This document shows positions 43,073 through 52,299 of a stretch of DNA of 64,000 bases, piece after piece. This stretch comes from Haemophilus_D parainfluenzae_AD. GTDB lineage: Bacteria > Pseudomonadota > Gammaproteobacteria > Enterobacterales > Pasteurellaceae. The stretch is taken from NCBI RefSeq assembly GCF_001679325.1, contig NZ_LZMX01000028.1, one strand, 5' to 3'. The notes under the pieces are model-generated. The model did not search any database. It was not told where the DNA came from and was given only the letters and a program-made list of their open reading frames with translations. The first letter of the stretch is position 1. The number at the start of each line of letters is the position of its first letter. The position numbers and the translations under genes were made by a program.

Positions 43073-43112
43073 AAAAAAGGAGATTGAAGTGTATGCTTCA
43101 ATCTCCTTTTTT
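43073..43112. terminator. Strong bidirectional terminator, deoC / proS
   Basis: A perfect 17-base-pair stem (43073-43089 with 43096-43112, core GGAGATTGAAG / CTTCAATCTCC) has a 6-base loop and A6/T6 ends. It lies between convergent genes. Confidence 0.93.
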
Positions 43113-43129
43113 CATCATCAAAGACTTAA

Positions 43130-44845
43130 TTAAGCTTTAATTTGTCCTTTCAAGAAATCTAACAACTGATCTTTTGCAATCATTTGTTTTTCACCTGTGC
43201 GGCGATTTTTGTATTCGATTTCGCCGTTTGCGAGATTTTTCTCACCAATCACCACCATGTGTGGCACGCCGATAAGTTCCATATCTGCAAACATCACACC
43301 TGGGCGTTCTTTGCGGTCATCAAAGATCACTTCAACACCTTGTGCTTGTAAAGTGCGGTACAATTCTTCAGCATATTCTTGAACGCTTTCAGATTTGTGC
43401 ATATTCATTGGAACGACAGCTACGGTGAATGGCGCAATTTCATCTGTTGGCCACACAATACCGCGCTCATCAAAATGCTGTTCAATCGCTGCCGCGACCA
43501 CACGCGTTACACCAATACCGTAACATCCCATGGTTACGACCATTGGACGACCATCTTCACCTTGAACGGTTGCATTCATCGCTTCTGAGTATTTTTTACC
43601 TAATTGGAAAATATGACCCACTTCGATACCACGTTTAATCAATAAAGTACCTTTGCCATCTGGGCTTGGATCACCTTCAACCACGTTACGAATATCGGCT
43701 ACTTTTGGTAACGCAACATCACGTTCCCAGTTGATATTAAAGTAATGTTTACCATCAATGTTTGCACCCGCGCTAAAATCAGACACTAATGCCACTGAAC
43801 GGTCAATAATCACTGGAATATTGAGATTAACAGGGCCTAATGAGCCTACACCCGCACCAATTTTTGCTTTAATAACAGCTTCGTCTGCAAACTCAAATGG
43901 TGAAGCCACTTCAGGTAATTTTTCTGCTTTAATTTCATTTAATTCATGGTCACCACGAATCACTAATGCCACTAACGGTTGCTCTTCGCTTGCCCCTTTT
44001 ACGATTAAAGTTTTAACCGTTTTCTCAATTGGTAAATTGAACTGTTCCACCAACTCAGCAATGGTTTTTGCATTTGGCGTATCAACTAATGCCATTGCTT
44101 TCGTTGGCGCGGCACGTTCACCAATCGCCACCGCTTCCGCTAATTCAATATTTGCAGCGTAATCAGATTCAGTAGAGAAAATCACATCATCTTCACCACT
44201 GTTCGCTAATACTTGGAATTCATGTGAGGCACTACCACCGATAGAACCAGTGTCCGCTTGTACTGCACGGAAATCTAAACCTAAGCGATTGAAAATATTG
44301 CTATAAGTTTGGTACATCACATCATAAGTTTGTTGCAAGCTCTCGTGATCCGCATGGAAAGAATAGGCATCTTTCATAATAAATTCACGCGAACGCATTA
44401 CACCGAAACGAGGACGCACTTCATCACGGAATTTTGTTTGAATTTGGTATAAATTGATTGGAAGTTGTCTGTATGATGACACTTCGCGACGAACTAAGTC
44501 CGTAATCACTTCTTCGTGTGTTGGACCTAATACAAAGTTACGGTTTCCACGATCTTCAAAACGAAGTAATTCTGGACCATATTGTTCCCAACGACCTGAT
44601 TCTTCCCATAATTCTGCTGGTTGTACTACTGGCATTTTGATTTCAAGTGCGCCGCTTTTATCCATTTCTTCACGAATGATTTTTTCTACTTTACGGAGCA
44701 CACGCCAGCCGGTTGGCATCCAATTATAAAGACCTGAAGCAAGAGGACGAATCATCCCTGCACGAAGCATCAATTGATGGCTCACAATAGCCGCTTCAGC
44801 TGGGGTTTCTTTTAATGTTGAGAATAAATATTGACTTGTACGCAT
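43130..44845 (-). CDS. proS: Prolyl-tRNA synthetase
   Basis: ProS charges tRNA-Pro. The 571-residue length matches the E. coli-type bacterial enzyme with the INS editing insertion (about 225-405). Class II motifs are visible: motif 2 around RDEVRPRFGVMRSREFIMKDAYSFH and motif 3 GCYGIGVTRVVAAAIEQ. I start at the ATG at 44845 (MRTSQYLFSTLKETP), 26 residues inside the longest frame, because the alignment of the family begins there. The upstream extension would overlap the nlpD terminator. Confidence 0.96.
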   Translation of the reverse strand: MRTSQYLFSTLKETPAEAAIVSHQLMLRAGMIRPLASGLYNWMPTGWRVLRKVEKIIREEMDKSGALEIKMPVVQPAELWEESGRWEQYGPELLRFEDRGNRNFVLGPTHEEVITDLVRREVSSYRQLPINLYQIQTKFRDEVRPRFGVMRSREFIMKDAYSFHADHESLQQTYDVMYQTYSNIFNRLGLDFRAVQADTGSIGGSASHEFQVLANSGEDDVIFSTESDYAANIELAEAVAIGERAAPTKAMALVDTPNAKTIAELVEQFNLPIEKTVKTLIVKGASEEQPLVALVIRGDHELNEIKAEKLPEVASPFEFADEAVIKAKIGAGVGSLGPVNLNIPVIIDRSVALVSDFSAGANIDGKHYFNINWERDVALPKVADIRNVVEGDPSPDGKGTLLIKRGIEVGHIFQLGKKYSEAMNATVQGEDGRPMVVTMGCYGIGVTRVVAAAIEQHFDERGIVWPTDEIAPFTVAVVPMNMHKSESVQEYAEELYRTLQAQGVEVIFDDRKERPGVMFADMELIGVPHMVVIGEKNLANGEIEYKNRRTGEKQMIAKDQLLDFLKGQIKA

Positions 44846-44896
44846 TGAATTAACCTTAGATTCTAAGCATTGAGAAAAAATTGGTGAGAGTATAAC

Positions 44897-44928
44897 AAAA
44901 AGTGCGGTCATTTTTAACCGCACTTTTT
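44897..44928. terminator. Inverted uptake-sequence pair, nlpD terminator
   Basis: AAAAAGTGCGGT (44897-44908) and ACCGCACTTTTT (44917-44928) form a 12-base-pair stem with an 8-base loop, between the nlpD stop and the proS start on the minus strand. Confidence 0.8.
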
Positions 44929-44940
44929 TCTGAGAAAAGA

Positions 44941-46176
44941 TTATCTTCTCGGTAAGTATCTAACTGGATCGACAGATTTACCTTTATAACGGATCTCGAA
45001 GTGAAGTTTCACAGCATTGGTTCCTGTGCTACCCATTTTCGCAATCTCTTGACCCGCTTTCACTTCTTGTTGATCGCTCACAAGGATCTTGTCGTTGTGT
45101 GCATAAGCACTTAAGAAATCATCATTATGTTTGATGATGATTAAGTTACCGTAGCCACGTAATGCGTTACCCGCATACACAACACGACCGCTCGCTGCCG
45201 CTTTAACCGCCTGTCCGCGAGAACCACTGATATCAATCCCTTTATTACCACCATCGGAGTTAGAGAAACCTTGGATCACGTTGCCTTGTGTTGGCCATTG
45301 CCATGCTACATTCGATGCCACTGGTGCTACAACGTTTGCATTAACGGGAGTATTGTTTGTGGTTTCCACTTGAGTTGTCGTTGTCACCGGTGTGCTAGGA
45401 GTATTGTTGGTAAACGCTGGTGTTGATGCACCACCTGTTGCAACACCTGATTTAATTGGACCAATTACCGTACCATCAGAACCAATTTGCGTACCGTTTG
45501 CACCTGGTGTATAAGTCACTTCTGGCTCGGCTGGGGCTGCCGGTGCAGCTGGTGCAGCTGGTGCCGTCGTTTTCACAGGTACAGTCGTAGTAATCGTTTT
45601 AGTAGAACAATTTGAAATTTTTAACGTTTGGCCCACACTTAAGCTATAAGGCTCTTTCATATTGTTCATGCTTGCCAAATCTTTCACATCCATACCGGTT
45701 AAGTAAGCGATTAAGAACATGGTATCGCCTTTGTTTACTTTATAGGTATTTCCTTTGTATGAACCTTTTTGAATTTGGCTGTAATCTGGTGCGTTGGTGT
45801 TTGGATTACGCGGCACGTTGATTGCGCCAGAGCTGGTGCAATCAGAAACCGTTTTGGTTACTGTTTTAGTTTGCGGTTGAACCGGAGCTGGAGCAGGCTG
45901 TGGTTGAGTTGCTGTAGGCTGTTGTACCGGTTGATAAGTCGGTTGGAAACTTGGTTGTGGTGTTTGAGTTCCCGTTGGTACACTGCTGCCCATTGTGCTT
46001 GGCATAGTATTTTGTTGGATTTCTGGCTGCCATGTACCGCTAGAATTATTATCGACAGGTTGCATTACACCTGGAGAGAGTGTGCCATCCACATTTTCGA
46101 TTGGTGCAGGGCTATTTGAACTACACGCAGTTAAAATAGCGATGCTCACAGGGAGCAATAAAAACGATTTTTTCAT
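44941..46176 (-). CDS. nlpD: NlpD, LysM/LytM lipoprotein activating cell-wall amidase
   Basis: NlpD activates the amidase AmiC to split the septum. The 411-residue protein has a lipobox (LTAC, Cys18), a Pro/Gln/Thr-rich spacer, a LysM domain (about 141-190; YKVNKGDTMFLIAYLTGMD), a long Ala/Pro/Thr linker, and a C-terminal LytM domain (about 295-408). The LytM zinc site is degenerate: NKGID replaces HxGxD and KLHFE replaces HxHFE, so it should be an activator and not a peptidase, as known for NlpD. In H. influenzae the protein is called LppB. rpoS, its partner in enterics, is absent. Confidence 0.94.
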   Translation of the reverse strand: MKKSFLLLPVSIAILTACSSNSPAPIENVDGTLSPGVMQPVDNNSSGTWQPEIQQNTMPSTMGSSVPTGTQTPQPSFQPTYQPVQQPTATQPQPAPAPVQPQTKTVTKTVSDCTSSGAINVPRNPNTNAPDYSQIQKGSYKGNTYKVNKGDTMFLIAYLTGMDVKDLASMNNMKEPYSLSVGQTLKISNCSTKTITTTVPVKTTAPAAPAAPAAPAEPEVTYTPGANGTQIGSDGTVIGPIKSGVATGGASTPAFTNNTPSTPVTTTTQVETTNNTPVNANVVAPVASNVAWQWPTQGNVIQGFSNSDGGNKGIDISGSRGQAVKAAASGRVVYAGNALRGYGNLIIIKHNDDFLSAYAHNDKILVSDQQEVKAGQEIAKMGSTGTNAVKLHFEIRYKGKSVDPVRYLPRR

Positions 46177-46199
46177 TTATTCTTCCTTTAACATTAAAT

Positions 46200-46388
46200 T
46201 TATTTCATTTGATTTGGCATCGAATTCTTTTCAATTTCCGGCATAAAGCTACCACCAGCAATTGCTCCCGTTCCTTCTACTGGCTGCATAATACCATCAG
46301 GTAATGCATCAGGATCTTGTTTTTGGGGTTCTCCCGTACAAGCTGAGATCAGCAATGCACTTGAGATGACAAAGAGTAATCTATTCAT
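46200..46388 (-). CDS. Small lipoprotein resembling the NlpD N-terminus
   Basis: The 62-residue product has a lipobox (LISAC, Cys17 counting from the ATG at 46388) and a 45-residue tail. The tail segment DGIMQPVEG...SFMPEIEKNSMPNQM lines up with PGVMQPVDN...TWQPEIQQNTMPSTM in NlpD, encoded 23 bases downstream, so it looks like a partial copy of the NlpD N-terminal region. I use the ATG at 46388, with AGGA spaced 11 bases; an ATG at 46400 lies too close to the site. It overlaps no gene and follows yqaA by 16 bases in the truD-surE-nlpD operon. Function unknown. Confidence 0.8.
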   Translation of the reverse strand: MNRLLFVISSALLISACTGEPQKQDPDALPDGIMQPVEGTGAIAGGSFMPEIEKNSMPNQMK

Positions 46389-46404
46389 AAAAAAAGTCAT
46401 CCTG

Positions 46405-46980
46405 TTATTTCAAAATAATATAAGCAATCACAGCCAGAGCGACCACACTCCAACCAATGATCTCAATGGATTTACGTAATTTCGCGGCGAATTTTTCTCC
46501 GCCCCATGCGGCAAGTTTTGCTACTAAAATAAAACGAGCAAAACGCGACACAAACGCAGTAATCACAAAGGGGATAAATGCCATTTGCATCACACCCGCG
46601 CAAATCGTGAAAACTTTATAAGGAATAGGACTGAAACCGGCAACAAAAACTACTAAAATACCCCATTCTTTAAACCAAGCTATAGCCTGTTCCCAAGCGG
46701 CTTGGTAGCCCCATTGTTGAATATAGCCTTGAACCCAATCAAAAGCATAATAGCCGATAGCATAACCAATCATTCCGCCGACAACCGAAGCGACAGCTGT
46801 ATAAAGCGCAAAACGAAACGCACTTTTCGGTTTTGACATTGACATCGGAATCAACATGACATCTGGTGGAACGGGGAAGAAAATGGCCTCAATAAAACTC
46901 ACAAAGGATAACCAAAACACGGCAAAGCGATGTTTTGACCATTGCATTGTTTTATCATACATCGCACCAAAAATATTCAT
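46405..46980 (-). CDS. yqaA: YqaA, VTT-domain (DedA-like) membrane protein
   Basis: The 191-residue inner-membrane protein has the SNARE-associated/VTT domain. It shows FIEAIFFPVPPDVMLIPMS (about 28-46), GMIGYAIGYYAFD, and GFSPIPYKVFTICAG (about 118-134), the conserved elements of DedA-type proteins, which handle undecaprenyl phosphate or phospholipid flipping in other bacteria. Its own substrate is not known. It is the middle gene of the surE-nlpD operon, in the place where enterics have pcm. Confidence 0.87.
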   Translation of the reverse strand: MNIFGAMYDKTMQWSKHRFAVFWLSFVSFIEAIFFPVPPDVMLIPMSMSKPKSAFRFALYTAVASVVGGMIGYAIGYYAFDWVQGYIQQWGYQAAWEQAIAWFKEWGILVVFVAGFSPIPYKVFTICAGVMQMAFIPFVITAFVSRFARFILVAKLAAWGGEKFAAKLRKSIEIIGWSVVALAVIAYIILK

Positions 46981-47031
46981 TCACTTATCCTTTATTGCTT
47001 CAATAGGGAAAATTCGTTTCAAAACGGCACA

Positions 47032-47772
47032 TTATTCACTTTCCAGCCAATCTTGTAAAGCAGCAATTGACTGATGAGCCGTAAGATCCGCTTGAATTGG
47101 CGTAATTGAAACATAACCATTTTTTACCGCATAAAAATCCGTGCCTTCACCATCATATTCAGGCAAGCCTGACGGGCCAATCCAATAGATATGTTCACCT
47201 CGAGGATCCTTTTGTTTAATCACTTCCGCTGCAGAGGTGCGATAGCCTAAATGGCAGACTTTAATGCCTTTGAGTTCTTCGTAAGGCAAATCTGGCACAT
47301 TAATGTTAATCACTTCGCGTTTATTCAATAATTGAGGATGTAATTTAGGAATCAAATCACACACCACGCGAGCCGCGGTTTCATAATGCAGACGACCATC
47401 TAAAGATACTGCAATAGCAGGCAACCCTAAATGGCGGCCTTCCAATGCTGCAGCTAAGGTGCCTGAATACAAGGTATCATCACCCATATTACAGCCTGCA
47501 TTAATACCTGATACCACAAGATCCACTTGTCCTGATAAAAAACCGTTTAATGCCAAATGCACACAATCAGCCGGAGTGCCATTTACGCAATAATCACCAC
47601 TGTCTAAATGACGTGGGCGAAGCGGCTCAACAAGCGTTAATGAGCTTGATGCCGCGCTACGATTACGATCGGGCGCAACAATCACCACATCGGCAATTTT
47701 GCGTAATTCTTTTGCTAAAACTTGAATCCCTTCGGCGTGAAAACCGTCATCATTGCTGACTAAAATTCGCAT
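47032..47772 (-). CDS. surE: 5'/3'-nucleotidase SurE
   Basis: SurE is a metal-dependent phosphatase of nucleoside monophosphates, linked to stationary-phase survival. The 246-residue protein has the N-terminal metal motif ILVSNDDGFHAEGI, then APDRNRSAASSSLT, NGTPADCVHLAL and SGINAGCNMGDDTLYSGTLAAALEG. The start overlaps the truD stop by one base, so the two are coupled. The order truD-surE-(x)-nlpD is conserved in gamma-proteobacteria. Confidence 0.97.
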   Translation of the reverse strand: MRILVSNDDGFHAEGIQVLAKELRKIADVVIVAPDRNRSAASSSLTLVEPLRPRHLDSGDYCVNGTPADCVHLALNGFLSGQVDLVVSGINAGCNMGDDTLYSGTLAAALEGRHLGLPAIAVSLDGRLHYETAARVVCDLIPKLHPQLLNKREVININVPDLPYEELKGIKVCHLGYRTSAAEVIKQKDPRGEHIYWIGPSGLPEYDGEGTDFYAVKNGYVSITPIQADLTAHQSIAALQDWLESE

Positions 47773-48794
47773 TATTCTTCTTCCTTAATATTCACTAACT
47801 CTCGCACTAATGCAGTCGCATAACTTCCTGCCGGCAAATAAAATGAGAGCTTTAATCCTTCTTCAACAAACGTCCAATGGAAGTCTTTTGCCTGCATCAA
47901 TAAAGTACGGCGAGCGGCTTTCATTCTTTCTTGTTTCATTAATTCTTGGAAAATCTGATGTTCTAAAACCACTTTATTTTCGACCGTACTTGCAGATAAA
48001 TTTTCTTCGCCAATTAAAGGCGCAGTGAGCAAAATATCTTGTTCGTTCAAACGTTGCTGTAAGACCACTAAATCTTCATTTTCATCAGCCTTAAACCAAC
48101 TGTGCGATCCGTTTAATTGCACAATATCGTCTCTTAGAACCTGATCTGCCACATTTTGTTCAATTCGTTCTGCTACAACTAAATTAAAAATTTCGCTACG
48201 AGCTGCAGAAAGGTAAAAACTGCGTTTTTTACGATCTTTAACCTTAATCTCCCCTTTCGCCCAACGAATCGCTTGAGTCAGATTATGACCATCACGCCCA
48301 AAACGTTGTTCAGTGAAGTAGTTAGGAAAACCGTATTTCGCCACAAAATTTAAGCGTTCATTTAACTCATCACTTTCTTTTGCTCCGCGCAATAAAATCT
48401 CGAAGGCATTTCCTTGGAGACTTCCTGTACGAATTTTACGATTGTGGCGAGTGACATCTAAAATCTCAACGCCTTCCAAGTGAAATTGACTAAAATCTGG
48501 CGTTTCCTTTCCCGGCATTTGCAAACAAAACCATTGTTCGGTGATGCCATGACGATCTTTCAAACCTGCATACCCCATATTTCGATCAGAAATACCCGCA
48601 AACTTGGCAAGTTTTTCACCCACAAACAGTGTATTGCAATCCGTTTTACGGATTTTTACCGCCACAAATTCGCCTTCGCCTGACATTTCATAGCCTAAAT
48701 CTTCTTTAACAATAAAATCAGCGAACTCTTGCTTTAAAAGTGCGGTTGTTTTTGGCGGTGTTTTTAAGGTGAAATAAGGGAGATGTTTGACCAT
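47772..48794 (-). CDS. truD: tRNA pseudouridine(13) synthase
   Basis: TruD makes pseudouridine 13 in tRNA-Glu. The 340-residue protein has the catalytic Asp in GYAGLKDRHGITEQWFCL, the N-terminal FIVKEDLGYE motif, and the NYFTEQRFGRDGHN motif with the insertion domain after it. It is the first gene of the operon; 204 bases upstream hold its promoter and a degenerate uptake sequence near 48969. Confidence 0.96.
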   Translation of the reverse strand: MVKHLPYFTLKTPPKTTALLKQEFADFIVKEDLGYEMSGEGEFVAVKIRKTDCNTLFVGEKLAKFAGISDRNMGYAGLKDRHGITEQWFCLQMPGKETPDFSQFHLEGVEILDVTRHNRKIRTGSLQGNAFEILLRGAKESDELNERLNFVAKYGFPNYFTEQRFGRDGHNLTQAIRWAKGEIKVKDRKKRSFYLSAARSEIFNLVVAERIEQNVADQVLRDDIVQLNGSHSWFKADENEDLVVLQQRLNEQDILLTAPLIGEENLSASTVENKVVLEHQIFQELMKQERMKAARRTLLMQAKDFHWTFVEEGLKLSFYLPAGSYATALVRELVNIKEEE

Positions 48795-48998
48795 TTTTTC
48801 GTTCTAAAATAAGAAAGCCCAACTTTTTCGCTGCAATAAATAGCGTGATCAGCTGGGCATGTTAAGCACAATTTATTCGCGCAGAATTTTAACCTTTCCG
48901 CCCCCTCAAGGCAAACTGAAATGAGAATAAATTTTTAGCGACATTTTCATCTTTATCTCCTACAATGGCCGCACTTTTTCTGACAAAAGGAATGCCTT

Positions 48999-49427
48999 AT
49001 GACGAACTTTAACAAACTTCAAGAAGAAACCCGTGAAATCATTACGGATTTATTAAATGACGGCAGCGATCCAGATGCCCTTTATATTATCGAACATCAC
49101 ATTGCCCATTATGATTTTGATACTTTAGAAAAAATTGCCGTAGATGCTTTCAAAGCAGGCTATGAAGTGTCAGAAGCGGAAGAATTTGAAGATGAAAGTG
49201 GCAAGGTGATTTTCTGCTTTGACATCATCAGTGAAGTAGAATTAAAGCCCGAAATTATCGATGCACAACAAAAAGAAATTTTACCATTAGTGGAAAAATA
49301 CAAAGGCATTTATGATGGCTGGGGCACGTATTTTGAAGATCCGAATGCGGAAGATGATGAATACGGCGATGATGGCGAATTTTTCGATGACGAAGATGTC
49401 GAAGACGACAACGAACGTTTACATTAA
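48999..49427 (+). CDS. rraB: Regulator of RNase E activity B
   Basis: RraB binds the scaffold region of RNase E and changes its activity. The 142-residue acidic protein opens LQEETREIITDLLNDGSDPDALYIIEHH and has KYKGIYDGWGTYFEDPNAEDDEYG near the C-terminus, both typical of RraB. The last 30 residues are mainly Asp and Glu. It stands alone, with AAGGA before the ATG. No clear terminator follows; GGGG...CCCC bases at 49431-49460 could pair weakly. Confidence 0.92.
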   Translation: MTNFNKLQEETREIITDLLNDGSDPDALYIIEHHIAHYDFDTLEKIAVDAFKAGYEVSEAEEFEDESGKVIFCFDIISEVELKPEIIDAQQKEILPLVEKYKGIYDGWGTYFEDPNAEDDEYGDDGEFFDDEDVEDDNERLH

Positions 49428-49486
49428 TAATGAGGGGTGGTATTAATCGCCCTTAATTTTTATCTTACTCAAATAGGAATGAAAAA

Positions 49487-50197
49487 ATGAAACTTAAAGC
49501 ACTTTCTTTGGCATTACTGGCCTTACCTATCGCTTCTTTTGCCGAAGGACCAGTCGATAATTATCCACCTCAGGTGAGCTTTACCGTTGAATCGGAAAAA
49601 AATGTAGAACGCGATTTATTGCGAGTGTCCCTTTTTTACCAAGCGGAAGGAAATGATTTATCCGCTCTCAATAAAACCATGGAAGAAAAAATGAATAAAG
49701 CCATTGAGCTAACGAAAGCACAAAGTGCGGTTGAAATTAAAGACAACTCTCGTAATACCTGGATTCGCTATAATGATAAAGGTAAACAACAAGGTTGGAC
49801 TGCCCGTGCGGAATTAACCTTGGAAAGTAAAGATTCTCAAGCGTTATCAACAGTAGTGCATGAATTAGATGGTGTCTTAGCGATTGATAGCGTAAGTGCC
49901 TCTGTTTCACGTGAAAAATTAAGTAGCTTAGAAAATGAATTAACCAAAGAAGCCTTAGCAAAATTTAAAGATAAAGCCCTATTACTTCAAGAATCTTTGC
50001 AGATGAAAGGTTATACCATACAAAACCTTGAGATTTCCTCACCCAAGGATTCAACGGACGATTATCCTATTTATGCTGCAGCCGAACTAAGCTCTAAAAG
50101 TTTATACTCTAGCGGGAAAGATGAAACTTACGCTCAAAGTGGCAAAGAGAAAATTAAAGTCAGTGTGAATGCGCGAATTGCATTGCTTAAAGAATAA
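49487..50197 (+). CDS. Periplasmic SIMPL-domain (DUF541) protein
   Basis: The 236-residue protein has a signal peptide (about 1-19, SFA before EGP) and one SIMPL domain (about 30-235; FTVESEKNVERDLLRVSLFYQAEG...TARAELTLESKD...). E. coli YggE, of the same family, lowers oxidative stress; others bind outer-membrane or signalling proteins. The role here is unknown. An uptake sequence is in frame near 49722 (coding SAV). It lies 44 bases before the slyD start and may share its transcript. Confidence 0.84.
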   Translation: MKLKALSLALLALPIASFAEGPVDNYPPQVSFTVESEKNVERDLLRVSLFYQAEGNDLSALNKTMEEKMNKAIELTKAQSAVEIKDNSRNTWIRYNDKGKQQGWTARAELTLESKDSQALSTVVHELDGVLAIDSVSASVSREKLSSLENELTKEALAKFKDKALLLQESLQMKGYTIQNLEISSPKDSTDDYPIYAAAELSSKSLYSSGKDETYAQSGKEKIKVSVNARIALLKE

Positions 50198-50241
50198 TTT
50201 TCTATACAATGAACGACGATTTTTTTAATAAGGAAAACAAT

Positions 50242-50877
50242 ATGAAAGTAGCAAAAAATACGGTTGTGAGTATCGCTTACCAAGTACGTACTCAAGACGG
50301 TGTATTAGTTGATGAAGCGCCAGCAAATCAACCATTAGAATATTTACAAGGCCACAATAACTTAATCATTGGTCTTGAAAATGCCTTAGAAGGTAAAGAA
50401 GTTGGCGACAAATTTGAAGTGCGTGTTCAACCTGAAGAAGGCTACGGCGAATACAATGAAAATATGGTTCAACGTGTACCAAAAGAGGTATTCCAGGGCG
50501 TTGATGAAGTCGTTGTTGGTATGCGTTTCTTAGCTGACACAGATATCGGTCCTGTTCCTGTTGTGATCACTGAAGTGGATGGCGATGAAGTGGTAGTTGA
50601 TGGTAACCACATGTTAGCGGGTCAAGAATTACACTTCACTGTGGAAGTTGTTGGCACTCGTGAAGCAACATTAGAAGAAATTGCTCACGGTCACGTACAT
50701 GGTGCGCATGATCACCACCATCACGATGATGAAGATGGTCACGGTTGTGGTTGCGGCGGTCACGGTCATCACCACCATGATCACGATCATGGGCACGACG
50801 GTTGCTGTGGCGGTGGTCATAAACACGATCATGATCACGGACACGGTCATGGCGGCTGTGGTTGCGGCGGTCACTAA
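50242..50877 (+). CDS. slyD: SlyD, FKBP-type prolyl isomerase and metallochaperone
   Basis: SlyD isomerises prolyl bonds and supplies nickel to hydrogenase or other enzymes. The 211-residue protein has the FKBP core (about 1-70), the chaperone insert-in-flap (about 71-130) and a C-terminal tail (about 150-211) made almost only of His, Gly, Asp and Cys, a metal-binding tail richer in HDHGHG blocks than usual. The ATG at 50242 (MKVAKNTVVSI) with AAGGA is used; the upstream frame has no site. Confidence 0.94.
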   Translation: MKVAKNTVVSIAYQVRTQDGVLVDEAPANQPLEYLQGHNNLIIGLENALEGKEVGDKFEVRVQPEEGYGEYNENMVQRVPKEVFQGVDEVVVGMRFLADTDIGPVPVVITEVDGDEVVVDGNHMLAGQELHFTVEVVGTREATLEEIAHGHVHGAHDHHHHDDEDGHGCGCGGHGHHHHDHDHGHDGCCGGGHKHDHDHGHGHGGCGCGGH

Positions 50878-50906
50878 TCTTAATCTAGAAATAAAACTAG
50901 AGATAA

Positions 50907-50938
50907 AAAAAGTGCGGTTAAAAATAACCGCACTTTTT
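50907..50938. terminator. Inverted uptake-sequence pair, slyD / hslU
   Basis: AAAAAGTGCGGTTA (50907-50920) and TAACCGCACTTTTT (50925-50938) form a 14-base-pair stem with a 4-base loop between convergent genes. Confidence 0.87.
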
Positions 50939-50955
50939 CTTTATCTAAACTTTCA

Positions 50956-52290
50956 TTACAGAATGAATCGACTTAAATCTTCATTCTCAATCACTTCGCC
51001 CAATGCCTCAATCACATAAGCGGCATCGATATTCACGGTTTGACCGTCCATTTCGCTCGCATCAAATGAGATTTTATCCATTAAACGTTCCATAACGGTA
51101 TGTAAACGTCTTGCACCGATATTCTCTGTTTTCTCATTCACACGGAAGGCGGCTTCGGCAATTTTCTTGATCGCATCTTGTGTAAACTCAATGCTCACGC
51201 CTTCTGTCGCCATAAGCGCTTTATATTGCTCCGTTAAAGACGCATTTGGCTCAGTTAGAATACGCTCAAAATCTTCTGCTGTTAATGCTGATAATTCAAC
51301 ACGAATCGGTAAACGACCTTGCAACTCTGGGATTAAATCCGATGGACGCGCCACTTGGAATGCACCCGATGCAATAAAGAGAATATGATCGGTTTTCACC
51401 ATCCCGTGTTTGGTATTCACCGTTGAACCTTCCACTAATGGCAATAAGTCACGTTGCACACCTTCACGTGAGACATCCGCACCACTGTATTCGCCTTTTT
51501 TACAGATCTTATCGATCTCATCAATAAACACGATACCGTTTTGCTCAACGGCATCAATAGCTTTTTGTTTCAATTCTTCTGGATTAATCAATTTTGCCGC
51601 TTCATCGTCAATTAAGGTTTTTAATGCATCCTTAATTTTCATTTTGCGTTTTTTAGTTTTATCCGAACCCAGGCTTTGGAACATGGATTGCAACTGATTA
51701 GTCATTTCTTCCATGCCTGGAGGTGCCATGATTTCCACACCCATTGAAACGCCCGCAGACACATCAATTTCGATTTCTTTATCGTCTAATTGTCCTTCAC
51801 GTAATTTTTTACGGAATGCTTGGCGAGTGCTGCTATTGGTATCGTGGTTTTCCACTTTACCCCATTGATTTTTTGGCGGTGGCAATAATGCATCTAAAAT
51901 ACGATCTTCCGCTGCATCTTCTGCTTTCGCACGATTTTTCGCAATTTCTTGTTGGCGAACCAATTTCATCGCACTGTCCGTTAAATCACGGATAATGGAA
52001 TCCACTTCTTTCCCTACATAGCCCACTTCGGTGAACTTCGTTGCTTCCACTTTAATGAACGGTGCATTAGCTAATTTTGCAAGACGGCGTGCAATCTCGG
52101 TTTTACCCACACCAGTTGGACCAATCATTAAAATATTTTTAGGGGTCACTTCATGGCGAAGTGGCTCTTGCAACTGCATTCTTCTCCAACGGTTACGCAA
52201 CGCGATCGCAACTGCTCTTTTCGCCTCTTTTTGGCCGATAATATGTTGATCTAATTCGGAAACAATTTCACGAGGGGTCATTTCAGACAT
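50956..52290 (-). CDS. hslU: HslU, ATPase of the HslVU protease
   Basis: HslU unfolds substrates and feeds them to HslV. The 444-residue AAA+ protein has Walker A GPTGVGKTEI (about 58), Walker B FIDEIDKI (about 255), the substrate-pore loop VGYVGKEVDS, sensor 2 in IGARRLHTVMERL, and the C-terminal LSRFIL that inserts into HslV. It lies 9 bases after hslV on the same strand. Confidence 0.98.
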   Translation of the reverse strand: MSEMTPREIVSELDQHIIGQKEAKRAVAIALRNRWRRMQLQEPLRHEVTPKNILMIGPTGVGKTEIARRLAKLANAPFIKVEATKFTEVGYVGKEVDSIIRDLTDSAMKLVRQQEIAKNRAKAEDAAEDRILDALLPPPKNQWGKVENHDTNSSTRQAFRKKLREGQLDDKEIEIDVSAGVSMGVEIMAPPGMEEMTNQLQSMFQSLGSDKTKKRKMKIKDALKTLIDDEAAKLINPEELKQKAIDAVEQNGIVFIDEIDKICKKGEYSGADVSREGVQRDLLPLVEGSTVNTKHGMVKTDHILFIASGAFQVARPSDLIPELQGRLPIRVELSALTAEDFERILTEPNASLTEQYKALMATEGVSIEFTQDAIKKIAEAAFRVNEKTENIGARRLHTVMERLMDKISFDASEMDGQTVNIDAAYVIEALGEVIENEDLSRFIL

Positions 52291-52299
52291 AATTTTTCC

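Noticed and set aside
44846..44923. N-terminal extension of proS
   Set aside because: The 26 extra residues overlap the nlpD terminator and do not belong to the conserved protein.
49428..49486. Possible terminator after rraB
   Set aside because: Only short G-run/C-run pairing is possible and the stem is poor; I mention it in the rraB entry but do not list it.
50671..50874. Minus-strand frame opposite the SlyD tail
   Set aside because: The His/Gly/Asp codons of the metal tail (CAT, GGT, GAT) read as Met, Thr and Ile codons in the other strand; it is a compositional shadow.
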